From an uncultured Alistipes sp. (GTDB lineage Bacteria > Bacteroidota > Bacteroidia > Bacteroidales > Rikenellaceae): 64,000 nucleotides of DNA. Below, one piece after another: positions 50,944 to 58,767 of this stretch. Both the position numbers and the translations under genes were made by a program. Within the stretch, counting starts at the first letter, position 1; the number at the start of each line of letters is the position of its first letter. The notes below the pieces were generated by a model. The model made no database searches and was not told where the DNA came from. It was given only the letters and a program-made list of their open reading frames with translations. The DNA lies in the NCBI GenBank assembly GCA_944326035.1, contig CALVCS010000005.1, positions 1 to 64,000 of the forward strand, read 5' to 3'.

Positions 50944-51557
50944 AGCTGAGGGGTAGAACAGGGGGTGGCGGTGAAGGGGAAGTGGTCGGGTCCTTGGTTG
51001 TCGCGGGTCAGCAATCCGCTGACCAGGGTCAGATAGGGAGGCATCTGTTCGTCGTAGCTCCATTGCAGGTCGATTCCCAGCAAATCGGAGGTGGTCCGAC
51101 CGACGTCGAAACCGAAGGATTCGAGCGAGTGTCGGAGTTTTTCGGGATGGCGACAGGGTTGGCCTTGGATCCGGGTGCAGCCCTCTTCGGGGCAACGGAA
51201 ACAACACCCGGGGAGAAGCGATAGACTGCCGGGAAATTGTTCTTCGAGGTGCAGCAGATCGTCGTCGAGGGTTTGGCGTGCTATGGCGATCAGTTGCCGG
51301 CAGCGTTCGATGCGTTCAGCCTGGCTGTGACAGGGGCGGCGTTCGAAGTCGTCCGGCTCGATGCGGGTGCCGATAATCCATAGATGGGTGTAGCGGGCCA
51401 GCAAACGCTCCGGATCGAAGCTAAAAGGAGGGCAGCTCCATCGTCGTTCATAGTTGCGGCATTGGCGGCAATAGCCCAGAAAACGGTCTCGGTCCCGGTA
51501 GGAGGCGATGTATGTGGCCAGCGGCAGATCGGCTAAAGTGTGTTGAATACGGGGCAT
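50940..51557 (-). CDS. DUF2284 cysteine-rich metal-binding protein
   Basis: 205 residues. Two cysteine groups are conserved in the family: YCRQCRNYERRWSCPPF (~30-45) and PGCCFRCPEEGCTRIQGQPCRHPEKLRHSLESFGFDV (~115-150); they probably hold a metal or an iron-sulphur cluster. The function is unknown. It begins at MPRIQHTL, as the longer frame enters the promoter-like box TATCTTG (51582-51588). Translational coupling to the Dph6-like ATPase suggests a shared process. Confidence 0.85.
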   Translation of the reverse strand: MPRIQHTLADLPLATYIASYRDRDRFLGYCRQCRNYERRWSCPPFSFDPERLLARYTHLWIIGTRIEPDDFERRPCHSQAERIERCRQLIAIARQTLDDDLLHLEEQFPGSLSLLPGCCFRCPEEGCTRIQGQPCRHPEKLRHSLESFGFDVGRTTSDLLGIDLQWSYDEQMPPYLTLVSGLLTRDNQGPDHFPFTATPCSTPQL

Positions 51558-51581
51558 GGCTTGATGCGAGAAACGAGCCCT

Positions 51582-51588
51582 CAAGATA
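51582..51588 (-). promoter_or_regulatory. -7-like box (TATCTTG) for the DUF2284 operon
   Basis: Minus-strand TATCTTG, one T short of the consensus, 25 bases before the DUF2284 ATG. The same variant occurs before the Crp/Fnr gene. Confidence 0.5.
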
Positions 51589-51881
51589 CGAAAAACGGGC
51601 GAAAATAGGATACGGTTTGCCGGGTATTTTGAGGAAAGGAGCGTGCCGGAAGCTCTTGAGGGCGGGTTTTGGACGGGGCAGCTTGGCGAAAACGGGTCGC
51701 GGATAGGGAGCTCGTTTTGTGCATCTTTACGTTTTTTCTGAGGGTTGGGAGGCCGGGTTGCGGAGAGAACGTTTGGAATGAGTGCAAGGAATGGTTAAAT
51801 TTGTTGAGCCGTTTAGGCCGGGTTGGCGAACGGTATGACGTGAACCCGTATCAAAACCGAAATCTTGCTCAATAAAAACGT
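51589..51881 (+). other. Divergent spacer before the rhamnosidase gene
   Basis: No gene. TAAATTTG at 51796-51803 may be the rhamnosidase promoter, 79 bases before its ATG. The words aggccgggttg recur (near 51749 and 51817). Confidence 0.45.
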
Positions 51882-54116
51882 ATGAAAAAACTCTTTTTGA
51901 TCGCCCTTCTTTTAGGCGGATTGGGGAGCTTCAACCTGAAAGCCCAGATCCCGTCTACTTCGTTTCAACGGGCCGTGCCGATTTGGATCGAAGGCCAACA
52001 GACCGTGCCGAATGTGACAGCCAGTTTCCGGGTCCCTGTCCAGTGGGATGGAAAACAGCAAGTGGAACTGCGTTTGACGGCTCATTGTGATTATCGGGCC
52101 AGCCTCAATGGCCAATTCCTGGGACATGGTCCTTGTGTGGCAGGGGCCGGCTACTACCGGGTGGATGAATACGATCTGTCCGAAAAGCTGACCCCCGGCA
52201 CCAACGTGATCGCCGTTGAGGTGGCCGGTTACAACAACGACAACTACTATCTGCTCAATCAGCCCTCTTTCTTCCAGGCGGAGATTACGGCCGATGGCCA
52301 GGTGGTGGCCGCGACGACGACCGGATCCTGGAATCGGGGCTTCACCCCGTTCGAAGGGGCGGTGTTGGGTCAACGTCTGCAGGATGCGCCCAAGTTGAGC
52401 TTCCAGCGTCCTCATCGGGAGCTTTACCGACTGGCCAGTCCGGATTACGAGGCCTGGAAGAGCGATCTCTCGGCGGCCGATTTCAAACCGGCCAAACTGG
52501 AGGAGACCGATGCGAAGGCGTTGATTATCCGTCGCGTGAAGTACCCCGATTATACGATTCGCCACTATACCGAAGCCTTGCCGAACAACATTTATAAGTT
52601 CGAATGCAATTCGACCGGTTTCATCGGCACCAAACTGGTGGTTCGCAAACCCTCCAAATTGATCTATCATTGGGATGAGTTGTTGACCAACGGAGAGATT
52701 AAACGCCGGATGTCGTTCGATGGACGCATGGAGTACGAATTGCAGCCGGGGAGCTATGAACTGGAGTCTTTCGAGCCCTATACGTTGCAATATCTGCAGA
52801 TCGAGGTGGCCGAAGGCGATTGTGAGGTGCAGGATGTGTATATCCGGCAGTATGTCAATGGCGATGTTTCGCGGGCGGCCTTCGATTGCGACAACGAAGA
52901 GATCAATCAGGTCTATCGGGCGGCGGTGGAGACGTTCCGTCAGAATGCCCTGGACATTTTCATGGATTGTCCTTCGCGGGAGCGGGCCGGCTGGTTGTGC
53001 GACAGCTACTTTACGGCCCGGGTGGCTTTCGATCTGAGCGGGAATCACCTGATCGAAACCAACTTCCTGGAAAATTTCCTCCTGCCGGACAAGTTCCCCA
53101 ATATTCCGCAAGGGATGTTGCCCATGTGTTATCCGTCGGATCATGTCAACGGCAATTTTATTCCCAACTGGGCGATGTGGTTTGTCGTCGAACTGGAAGA
53201 GTACCTGGCCCGCAGTCAGGATCGGGCGATGATCAACGCCCTGGAACCGCGTGTAGATGCCCTGTTGACCTATTTCAAACGCTATGAAAACGAAGACGGG
53301 CTGTTGGAAAATCTCGAAAAGTGGGTCTTCGTCGAGTGGTCTAAGGCCAACGATTTCGTGCAGGATGTCAACTACCCGACCAATATGCTCTATGCGAAGA
53401 TGCTGGAAGTGGCCGGGGCGTTGTATGATCGTCCGGAGCTGCAAGAACAGGCGGCACGATTGCGGGAGACGATTCGCCGGCAATCTTTCGACGGGACGTT
53501 CTTTATCGACAACGCGGTCCGGGAAGGAGGAAAACTGGTGCCGCAAAAGGCCAATCGCACGGAAACCTGCCAATATTATGCCTTCTTCTTCGAGGTGGCG
53601 ACGCCGGAGTTGTATCCCGAACTGTGGCAGGTGCTGTTGACGAAGTTCGGTCCGCACCGCATGGAACAGGGACTCTATCCGGAGATCTATCCCTCCAATG
53701 CCTTTATCGGTACCTATCTGCGGTTGGAGATTCTGTCTCGTTACGGGCATGTGCAGCAGTTGGTCGATGAGTCGGCCGATCAGTATCTCTATATGGCACA
53801 ACGGACCGGAACCCTCTGGGAAAATCTGACGGCACGGGCCAGCTGTAACCATGGTTTTGCCTCCCACGTTGCCCATGTGTTCTATCGGGATCTGCTGGGG
53901 CTGCGGGAACTCGATGCTCCCGGACGTCGTCTGAAAGTCGTTTTCAGCGATTGCGATTTGCAGCGTTGTAGCGGTACGGTACCGGTGGGTGAGGAGACGA
54001 TCTCCCTGTCGTGGGAAAAGAAGGGCAAAAAACTCTATTACACCCTCACGGTGCCCGACGGTTATCAGGTGGATATCGAGAACCGAACCTCCCTGAAACT
54101 GATGCCGCGTCCGTAA
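51882..54116 (+). CDS. GH78-like alpha-L-rhamnosidase, exported
   Basis: 744 residues with a signal peptide (MKKLFLIALLLGGLGSFNLKAQ). The N-terminal beta-sandwich carries LRLTAHCDYRASLNGQFLGHGP and GYYRVDEYDLSEKLTPGTNVIAVEVAGYNNDNYY; a linker beta-domain follows; the (alpha/alpha)6 barrel has the typical QNALDIFMDCPSRERAGWLCDSYFTARVAFDLSGN (~350-385) with the catalytic acidic residues in this and later segments (VEWSKAND). GH78 enzymes cleave alpha-L-rhamnose from pectin or flavonoid glycans in the periplasm. No SusC/SusD pair is adjacent, so it is not in an obvious utilisation locus. Its terminator is at 54140. Confidence 0.9.
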   Translation: MKKLFLIALLLGGLGSFNLKAQIPSTSFQRAVPIWIEGQQTVPNVTASFRVPVQWDGKQQVELRLTAHCDYRASLNGQFLGHGPCVAGAGYYRVDEYDLSEKLTPGTNVIAVEVAGYNNDNYYLLNQPSFFQAEITADGQVVAATTTGSWNRGFTPFEGAVLGQRLQDAPKLSFQRPHRELYRLASPDYEAWKSDLSAADFKPAKLEETDAKALIIRRVKYPDYTIRHYTEALPNNIYKFECNSTGFIGTKLVVRKPSKLIYHWDELLTNGEIKRRMSFDGRMEYELQPGSYELESFEPYTLQYLQIEVAEGDCEVQDVYIRQYVNGDVSRAAFDCDNEEINQVYRAAVETFRQNALDIFMDCPSRERAGWLCDSYFTARVAFDLSGNHLIETNFLENFLLPDKFPNIPQGMLPMCYPSDHVNGNFIPNWAMWFVVELEEYLARSQDRAMINALEPRVDALLTYFKRYENEDGLLENLEKWVFVEWSKANDFVQDVNYPTNMLYAKMLEVAGALYDRPELQEQAARLRETIRRQSFDGTFFIDNAVREGGKLVPQKANRTETCQYYAFFFEVATPELYPELWQVLLTKFGPHRMEQGLYPEIYPSNAFIGTYLRLEILSRYGHVQQLVDESADQYLYMAQRTGTLWENLTARASCNHGFASHVAHVFYRDLLGLRELDAPGRRLKVVFSDCDLQRCSGTVPVGEETISLSWEKKGKKLYYTLTVPDGYQVDIENRTSLKLMPRP

Positions 54117-54139
54117 GAGGATGGAACATACGAGGTGTC

Positions 54140-54176
54140 AAAAGGGGCGGGGATCGAGCATTCTCGCCCCTTTTTG
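54140..54176 (+). terminator. Terminator after the rhamnosidase gene
   Basis: aaaaggggcg (54140-54149) pairs with cgccccttttt; A-run before and T-run after, so it may serve the convergent recombinase gene as well. Confidence 0.82.
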
Positions 54177-54183
54177 ATGCGGG

Positions 54184-54831
54184 TTAAGAGATCGAGGGCC
54201 GCTCTTCGCGTTTCCGGTTTGAAAGGGCGTTGATCACCGAAGGGTATCGCTGTCGGAAGGCATTGAACGTGTCTCGAGACACCTGATACGTCTGGCAAAC
54301 TCGTGTAATGGATACTCCTTGGTGGAGCATATGGATGATTTGCAGGCGATTCTCAATCAGAATGTCCAATTTTGGGGTATAGCCTTTCCGACGTCCCAGT
54401 TTGATGCCTTCGGCGCGTTTGAGGGCGAGAGCCTCTTTGGTTCGCATTGAGATGAGGTTCCGTTCGATCTCGGCTACGAGGCCGAACGCAAAACAGAGCA
54501 CCTTGCTGTTGATGCTGTTGTCAAAGGCATAATTGTCTTTGGTGCTGTAGAGTGTGATGTTTTTGGCCAGACAGTGACCCATGATGGTCATGATTTCGGT
54601 GAGTGTCCGGCTGAGTCGCGACAGTTCGGTGACGATCAGAGTATCCCCTTGTTTGAGTTGCTGGAGCAAGGTGCCCAGTTTCCGCTCTTTCCCATTTCTC
54701 TTTCCGCTAACCACTTCGGTTACCCATTGGTGAATCTCCAGATTGTGCAGGGCGGCAAATCGCCGGATTTCTTCTTTTTGATTAGCCAGATTCTGTTTGT
54801 CTGTGCTAATCCGTAAATATGCAACAATCAT
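54184..54831 (-). CDS. Serine site-specific recombinase (invertase/resolvase, Mpi-like)
   Basis: 215 residues. The resolvase catalytic domain begins MIVAYLRISTDKQNL, with the nucleophile Ser9 and Arg7, followed by LSRLSRTLTEIM and the long dimer helix EIERNLISMRTKEALALKRAEGIKLGRR. A C-terminal helix-turn-helix (NRLQIIHMLHQGVSITRVCQTYQVSRDTFNAF) binds the crossover site. The group includes Mpi of Bacteroides fragilis, which flips capsule promoters, and transposon resolvases. I found no clear pair of inverted crossover repeats nearby by eye, so the target may lie elsewhere. It stands alone, not in a transposon. Confidence 0.9.
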   Translation of the reverse strand: MIVAYLRISTDKQNLANQKEEIRRFAALHNLEIHQWVTEVVSGKRNGKERKLGTLLQQLKQGDTLIVTELSRLSRTLTEIMTIMGHCLAKNITLYSTKDNYAFDNSINSKVLCFAFGLVAEIERNLISMRTKEALALKRAEGIKLGRRKGYTPKLDILIENRLQIIHMLHQGVSITRVCQTYQVSRDTFNAFRQRYPSVINALSNRKREERPSIS

Positions 54832-54976
54832 ATAACAACAAAATATGACATAAGACTAATCGGAGGTATCGGTTTCTCTCGAGCCTTATTTGTAAGTACA
54901 GGATAACGATTCGTTAAAGCGAAAATTGCGGAAAATCGCTGTTTAAATTGCGAGGGCGTGTGAACGTTTGAAGCAA
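54832..54976. other. AT-rich spacer upstream of the recombinase gene
   Basis: No gene and no clear inverted repeat by eye. TTTG at 54967-54970 followed by TAATAT at 54981 could be promoter parts for the RNase P-like fragment. Confidence 0.4.
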
Positions 54977-54982
54977 ATTCTA

Positions 54983-55040
54983 ATATGCAGGCGGCCATAG
55001 CTTGCAGCAGGCAAGGAAAGTCCGTGTGGACACGGACGTC
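54983..55040 (+). pseudogene. RNase P RNA (rnpB) 5'-end-like fragment
   Basis: The sequence gcaggcggcc, then a CTTGC-GCAAG hairpin and AGGAAAGTCCG follow the order of the 5' part of bacterial RNase P RNA, where GAGGAAAGTCCG is the strand of helix P4. The rest of rnpB (about 300 bases with an ACAGAAnCCGGCTTAT-like end) is not present. It is therefore a truncated copy, or a chance resemblance; the functional gene must be elsewhere. Based on recall of the consensus, without alignment. Confidence 0.4.
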
Positions 55041-55085
55041 CGAAAGAAAACGGAGCGGGCGGAGAGGAACGAACGCGGAAACGTT

Positions 55086-55093
55086 TATTTTTG
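55086..55093 (+). promoter_or_regulatory. -7 promoter box (TATTTTTG), possibly for asparaginase
   Basis: TAnnTTTG match 132 bases before the asparaginase ATG. A closer alternative was not seen. Confidence 0.45.
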
Positions 55094-55225
55094 TAAAAAG
55101 AGAGGTTCGATTTTATCGGCGAGGAGCGAAGAATGCGTTTGGTGCCCTGCGGGAAGAGCCTGTTTGGCGAAGACGGGATCATCGTATCGGAGAGGAGCCG
55201 CACTTATTTTTAAAAAGGAAAGAGG

Positions 55226-56368
55226 ATGGAAAACAGACAACGGCCGTCGAAAACAGCGGCTAAAAACGTGCAATCGATGGGGCAAATATGGCGAGCGTAT
55301 GGGCGTTTGCTGAGTGTATGGGTGCTGGTGGCGTTATGTGGGAGCCTGGTGCCTGAGCGGTTGCGGGCAGCGGAACCGGATAAGCCGGTAGTGTGGGTAT
55401 TGGCAACGGGTGGAACCATCGCGGGACAGGGCGAAAGTCAGGTTGCGTCGGCCTATAAACCTGGAACGTTGCGCGTGGAAACCTTGTTGAACGCGATTCC
55501 TGAAATAGCGGAGGTGGCGGAAGTTCGTGCCGAACAGTTCGCCCAGATCGCCAGTCAGGATATGGATGTGGCAACCTGGTTGCGCTTAGCGAAACGAATC
55601 AATGCCCTATTGCAAGAGCCGCAGGTGGCCGGTGTGGTGGTAACTCATGGAACCGATACACAGGAAGAGACCGCCTATTTTTTGAATCTGACGGTCAAAA
55701 GCGAAAAACCGGTGGTGATGGCTTCTGCCATGCGCCCGCCATCGGCCTTGGGGGCGGACGGAGCCCGGAATTTGTATCAGGCCATTGTCTGTGCGGGCTC
55801 TGCTCAGGCGGTCGGTCAAGGGGTCATGATCGTGATGGACGACAAAATCATCGGGGCCGACGACGCGACCAAAGTGTCGACCCTGGAGGCGGGCGCCTTT
55901 CAAGATCCCGATTTCGGCCCTTTGGGCCTGATTTATAACGGTCGTCCGATTTTCTCGCGCCATTCGCTCAAACGGCACACGGCTCAGTCGGAGTTCGATG
56001 TCTCGGAACTCGATTCGTTGCCGCGGGTAGAGGTCGTTTCGAGTTATGCCGGTGCGACGGCGTTGTTTATCCATGCAGCCGTTCAGGCCGGTGCGCGGGG
56101 TATCGTGATTGCCGGGGTCGGGAACGGCAATATGAGTGCCGAGATGCTGAATGCTGCTGCATCGGCTCGCGAACAGGGGGTGGCCATTGTACGCTCCTCC
56201 CGGATCATGCGGGGACCGACGACCCAATGGAACGAGGTGGATGACGATGCCCTGGGGTTTGTGGCTTCTTGGTATGCCAATCCCTATCGGGCGCGGATTT
56301 TATTGATGCTGGCGCTGACGCAGACCGAAGATTATCGGGAGATTCAGCGGATGTTCCGGCAGTATTGA
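55226..56368 (+). CDS. Type II L-asparaginase, exported
   Basis: 380 residues. A hydrophobic signal (LLSVWVLVALCGSLV) lies at ~29-43, so the n-region is long; an in-frame ATG at 55277 would give a more usual signal peptide, but AGGA lies at a good distance before 55226. The enzyme domain has both threonine motifs: VLATGGTIAGQGES (~52) and VVVTHGTDTQEETAYFLNLT (~135), plus SAMRPPSALGADGARNLY, where homologues read more often GAMRP.TA.SADG. It hydrolyses asparagine (and perhaps glutamine) in the periplasm. It stands alone. Confidence 0.93.
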   Translation: MENRQRPSKTAAKNVQSMGQIWRAYGRLLSVWVLVALCGSLVPERLRAAEPDKPVVWVLATGGTIAGQGESQVASAYKPGTLRVETLLNAIPEIAEVAEVRAEQFAQIASQDMDVATWLRLAKRINALLQEPQVAGVVVTHGTDTQEETAYFLNLTVKSEKPVVMASAMRPPSALGADGARNLYQAIVCAGSAQAVGQGVMIVMDDKIIGADDATKVSTLEAGAFQDPDFGPLGLIYNGRPIFSRHSLKRHTAQSEFDVSELDSLPRVEVVSSYAGATALFIHAAVQAGARGIVIAGVGNGNMSAEMLNAAASAREQGVAIVRSSRIMRGPTTQWNEVDDDALGFVASWYANPYRARILLMLALTQTEDYREIQRMFRQY

Positions 56369-56502
56369 GACTATTCCGAGGACGGCTAAAGGTTTCGATA
56401 GAAAATATAGACAAGGGATACGAATCCTGATGGGGTATTGTATGTAATTATAGATTGTTCCGTCCCAAAGGGGGTATATCGAGAGCGGATTGGAGTGCAT
56501 AC

Positions 56503-56538
56503 AAAAGAGCCGGTGACCGGGCAGGTCATCGGCTCTTT
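56503..56538. terminator. Bidirectional terminator between asparaginase and dps
   Basis: 16-bp stem with one G-U pair (56503-56518 with 56523-56538), A-run and T-run at its ends. Convergent genes on both sides. Confidence 0.85.
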
Positions 56539-56554
56539 TGAAACAAAGGGCGGA

Positions 56555-57031
56555 TTAGGCTTGCAAAGAGGCATTCAACATCCAGATGCTCTTTTCTTGT
56601 TCGCGAAGGTAGTCGCTCATCAGGGCTACCGTGCCTTCATCGTTGGCCTCTGCAGCCGTTTGCAGAATGGACCGTTCGCGGGCAATCAGTGTTTGCAGGG
56701 TTTCGAGGATCAGGCGGAGGGCCCCATCGGCGGTGTCGACGCCCGAGACCTCTTGAATTTCGGCCTGTCGGAGGTATCCGCTGAATCGATTTTCGGGCGT
56801 GCCTCCCAGGGTGAGGATCCGTTCGGCGATTTCGTCGACTTTAGCGGCTACGTCGTCGTACATCTTTTCGAATTGAGCGTGCAGCGTGAAGAACGCCGGG
56901 CCCTTGATGTTCCAGTGTAAACCCCGGAGATTGGTATAATAAACCTGGAAGTCGGCCAACAGTTGTTGCAGAGAGGCGAGGGTGGTTTGGGTGCGCTGAT
57001 TGTCGAGACCCAAGATATTTACGGTATTCAT
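56555..57031 (-). CDS. dps: Dps-family ferritin-like DNA-protection protein
   Basis: 158 residues. The ferroxidase signature is clear: FQVYYTNLRGLHWNIKGPAFFTLHAQFEKMYDDVAAKVDEIAERIL (~28-72). Dps shells oxidise iron with peroxide, store it, and in many species bind DNA under stress. The promoter TATCTTTG is at 57080-57087. A half-match to the PerR box (ATTATAA, near 57100) lies upstream of it, so PerR control is possible but not shown. Confidence 0.93.
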   Translation of the reverse strand: MNTVNILGLDNQRTQTTLASLQQLLADFQVYYTNLRGLHWNIKGPAFFTLHAQFEKMYDDVAAKVDEIAERILTLGGTPENRFSGYLRQAEIQEVSGVDTADGALRLILETLQTLIARERSILQTAAEANDEGTVALMSDYLREQEKSIWMLNASLQA

Positions 57032-57079
57032 AACAATGGATTTTTAAGGTTAATACATTTGTTTTTCTCTTTCGTAGGA

Positions 57080-57111
57080 CAAAGATAAAACCCATTTTAT
57101 TATAAATCAAA
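57080..57111 (-). promoter_or_regulatory. Promoter of dps
   Basis: Minus-strand TATCTTTG (57080-57087) with TTTG (57108-57111) 20 bases upstream. The ATG lies 49 bases downstream. Confidence 0.8.
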
Positions 57112-57262
57112 TCGATAATTTTTATAAAAATATAATGTAAACTTATAATTCTGAGGGCCGCGAATAGGAATGTGGGGGGAGCAAACCGTGAGGGGGAAGC
57201 GGGGACGAGGTATTTCGGCCCGGACGGGTCGAGGCCGGGGAGTGACCGAATCATATAAGGGC

Positions 57263-57306
57263 AAACAAAAACGACCGCCTTTTTTCGAAGGCGGTCGTTT
57301 TTGTTT
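57263..57306 (-). terminator. Terminator of the two-component/PepSY operon
   Basis: Perfect 19-bp inverted repeat (57263-57281 with 57288-57306), flanked by A and T runs, 62 bases after the stop of the PepSY-like lipoprotein gene. Confidence 0.9.
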
Positions 57307-57367
57307 CAGGATGGCTCCAGGCGATGATGACCGAGGGGAGCGATGGTGGGCGGAGAAGTCCTGACGA

Positions 57368-58204
57368 TTAAGAAATCAGTTGACCTTCCGGGGTGATTTT
57401 CAGCTGCAGATCCCCGTTGAAGCGTTCGATTTCGATCTGGTACCAGATGGCGGTCGGGGTCGTTACATAGTCGACATCGTCGATCCGATACCCATCGCCC
57501 ACCTGTTGGGTCAGGGCTGCGAGCACGCTATCCGGCAACATCGAGGGACGGAGATCCCATTGGGTGCGGATCCAGCTCCAGTCGCTGTTGAAGAACAGCT
57601 CTTTGATCTGGTTGTCGTGCCGGATGTCTACCTCATACCGACCCATTTCCTGTTCGGTATCCACGATTTTGGCGCCAGGATATTGGCTGTCGATGAAGGT
57701 TTGTACGGCGGTTGGCAGGGTTTGCAGCAGGAAGTGGTCCGGATTTTTGCCGCTATTGGCCAAGGTGTTGACCAGCATGCCGTCGATCGTATAGATCAGT
57801 TCGGCCTCTTGTTTGCCCTGTTCCAGTTCGATGACATAAATGTTTTCCGTATCGGGCCGTTCATACAGATTGACCTCTTCAACCCGCCAGCTGGCGTAGG
57901 CACTGTTGAGAAACGCCTGACGAACCGCGTCCGGTAAGGTCATCAGTGTCAGATCGGTTTCGGTCATCCACCAGTTTCCCTGAGCATCGAACCACGCGCT
58001 CCGTTCGCTGTTTTGGTAGCGGAAGTCAGCGACGTAGTAGCTGCCCGACCGATCCCAGTCGACGCGTTCGGCATTGGCATAGCGCGTCAGAAACGATTGT
58101 TGTACGAGGTCGTTTTTCGGGTCGGAATCGTAATCGTCTTTGTCGCAGCTTTGAAACCACAAGCTTCCTGCGGCTGCCAGAAGGAATAGATATTTGGTAT
58201 TCAT
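57368..58204 (-). CDS. PepSY-like (DUF2874) lipoprotein, two repeats
   Basis: 278 residues with lipobox WFQSC (MNTKYLFLLAAAGSLWFQSC, Cys20). The mature part has at least two copies of a beta-rich unit: VQQSFLTRYANAERVDWDRSGSYYVADFRYQNSERSAWFDAQGNWWMTETDL at ~34-85, and VQTFIDSQYPGAKIVDTEQEMGRYEVDIRHDNQIKELFFNSDWSW at ~165-212. These are DUF2874/PepSY-like units. Such proteins are frequent beside two-component systems in Bacteroidetes; function unknown, possibly inhibitors or sensors at the periplasmic side. It is the last gene of the operon led by the response regulator. Confidence 0.87.
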   Translation of the reverse strand: MNTKYLFLLAAAGSLWFQSCDKDDYDSDPKNDLVQQSFLTRYANAERVDWDRSGSYYVADFRYQNSERSAWFDAQGNWWMTETDLTLMTLPDAVRQAFLNSAYASWRVEEVNLYERPDTENIYVIELEQGKQEAELIYTIDGMLVNTLANSGKNPDHFLLQTLPTAVQTFIDSQYPGAKIVDTEQEMGRYEVDIRHDNQIKELFFNSDWSWIRTQWDLRPSMLPDSVLAALTQQVGDGYRIDDVDYVTTPTAIWYQIEIERFNGDLQLKITPEGQLIS

Positions 58205-58257
58205 GTTGAAGGAGTGTAAAAGGTTGTGAGGAGAAAGGGTACCCTGTTACGGGTGGT

Positions 58258-58692
58258 TTAATCGATTTCCATCAGTTGGAATTGCAGGTTGAACGTTAAT
58301 TCCAGTCGGTTGTTGAGTTGGACTTCATAACCGCGGGTATCCCGTTCGATTTTGAGCATGGTCGCCGTGGGGTAATTGGTCTTCACGTAATCGACGATGG
58401 CTTGGGGAACGATTCCGGTCGGTAATTGCGTGTATTTGCAGTCGACCTCTTTCCATTCGCCCTGTTTGTCGAATTCCACTTTGTTGCCATTGGTGAAGAT
58501 CACTTTGTAATCTTTGTCGAGCCAGTCCTGATCGACTTTGGCATAGGCGACTTTTTCGGCCGAGAAGTACTGTTTGAGATACTGTTGCGAAGGAGCGGGC
58601 AGCTGATTGACGGTAATCATTTTATCGTTTCCGGCTTGTGCTCCGAAATGCAAGGCAACCAGACAGCTAAGCAATAACATCCACTTTTTCAT
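58258..58692 (-). CDS. PepSY-like (DUF2874) periplasmic protein
   Basis: 144 residues. A signal peptide (MKKWMLLLSCLVALHFGAQAG) is followed by QLPAPSQQYLKQYFSAEKVAYAKVDQDWLDKDYKVIFTNGNKVEFDKQGEWKEVDC and a second half-unit (IVPQAIVDYVKTNYPTATMLKIERDTRGYEVQL). It is about half the size of the lipoprotein behind it. The start is the Met before the signal. The histidine kinase stop lies 75 bases upstream; a CAACTTTG (58741-58748, minus) may be an internal promoter. Confidence 0.88.
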   Translation of the reverse strand: MKKWMLLLSCLVALHFGAQAGNDKMITVNQLPAPSQQYLKQYFSAEKVAYAKVDQDWLDKDYKVIFTNGNKVEFDKQGEWKEVDCKYTQLPTGIVPQAIVDYVKTNYPTATMLKIERDTRGYEVQLNNRLELTFNLQFQLMEID

Positions 58693-58767
58693 AATTATTC
58701 GTATTAAAGGTTTATACTTTGTTAAGTTCTTTTGGTAGGACAAAGTTGCGCCTCAAAACTGAAATAA

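Noticed and set aside
51912..53876. 654-codon minus-strand frame opposite the rhamnosidase gene
   Set aside because: Antisense shadow; composition rich in Arg, Gly and Ile, as for other shadows here.
54832..55225. Invertible promoter switch beside the serine recombinase
   Set aside because: No pair of matching inverted repeats could be found by eye; a computed search would be needed.
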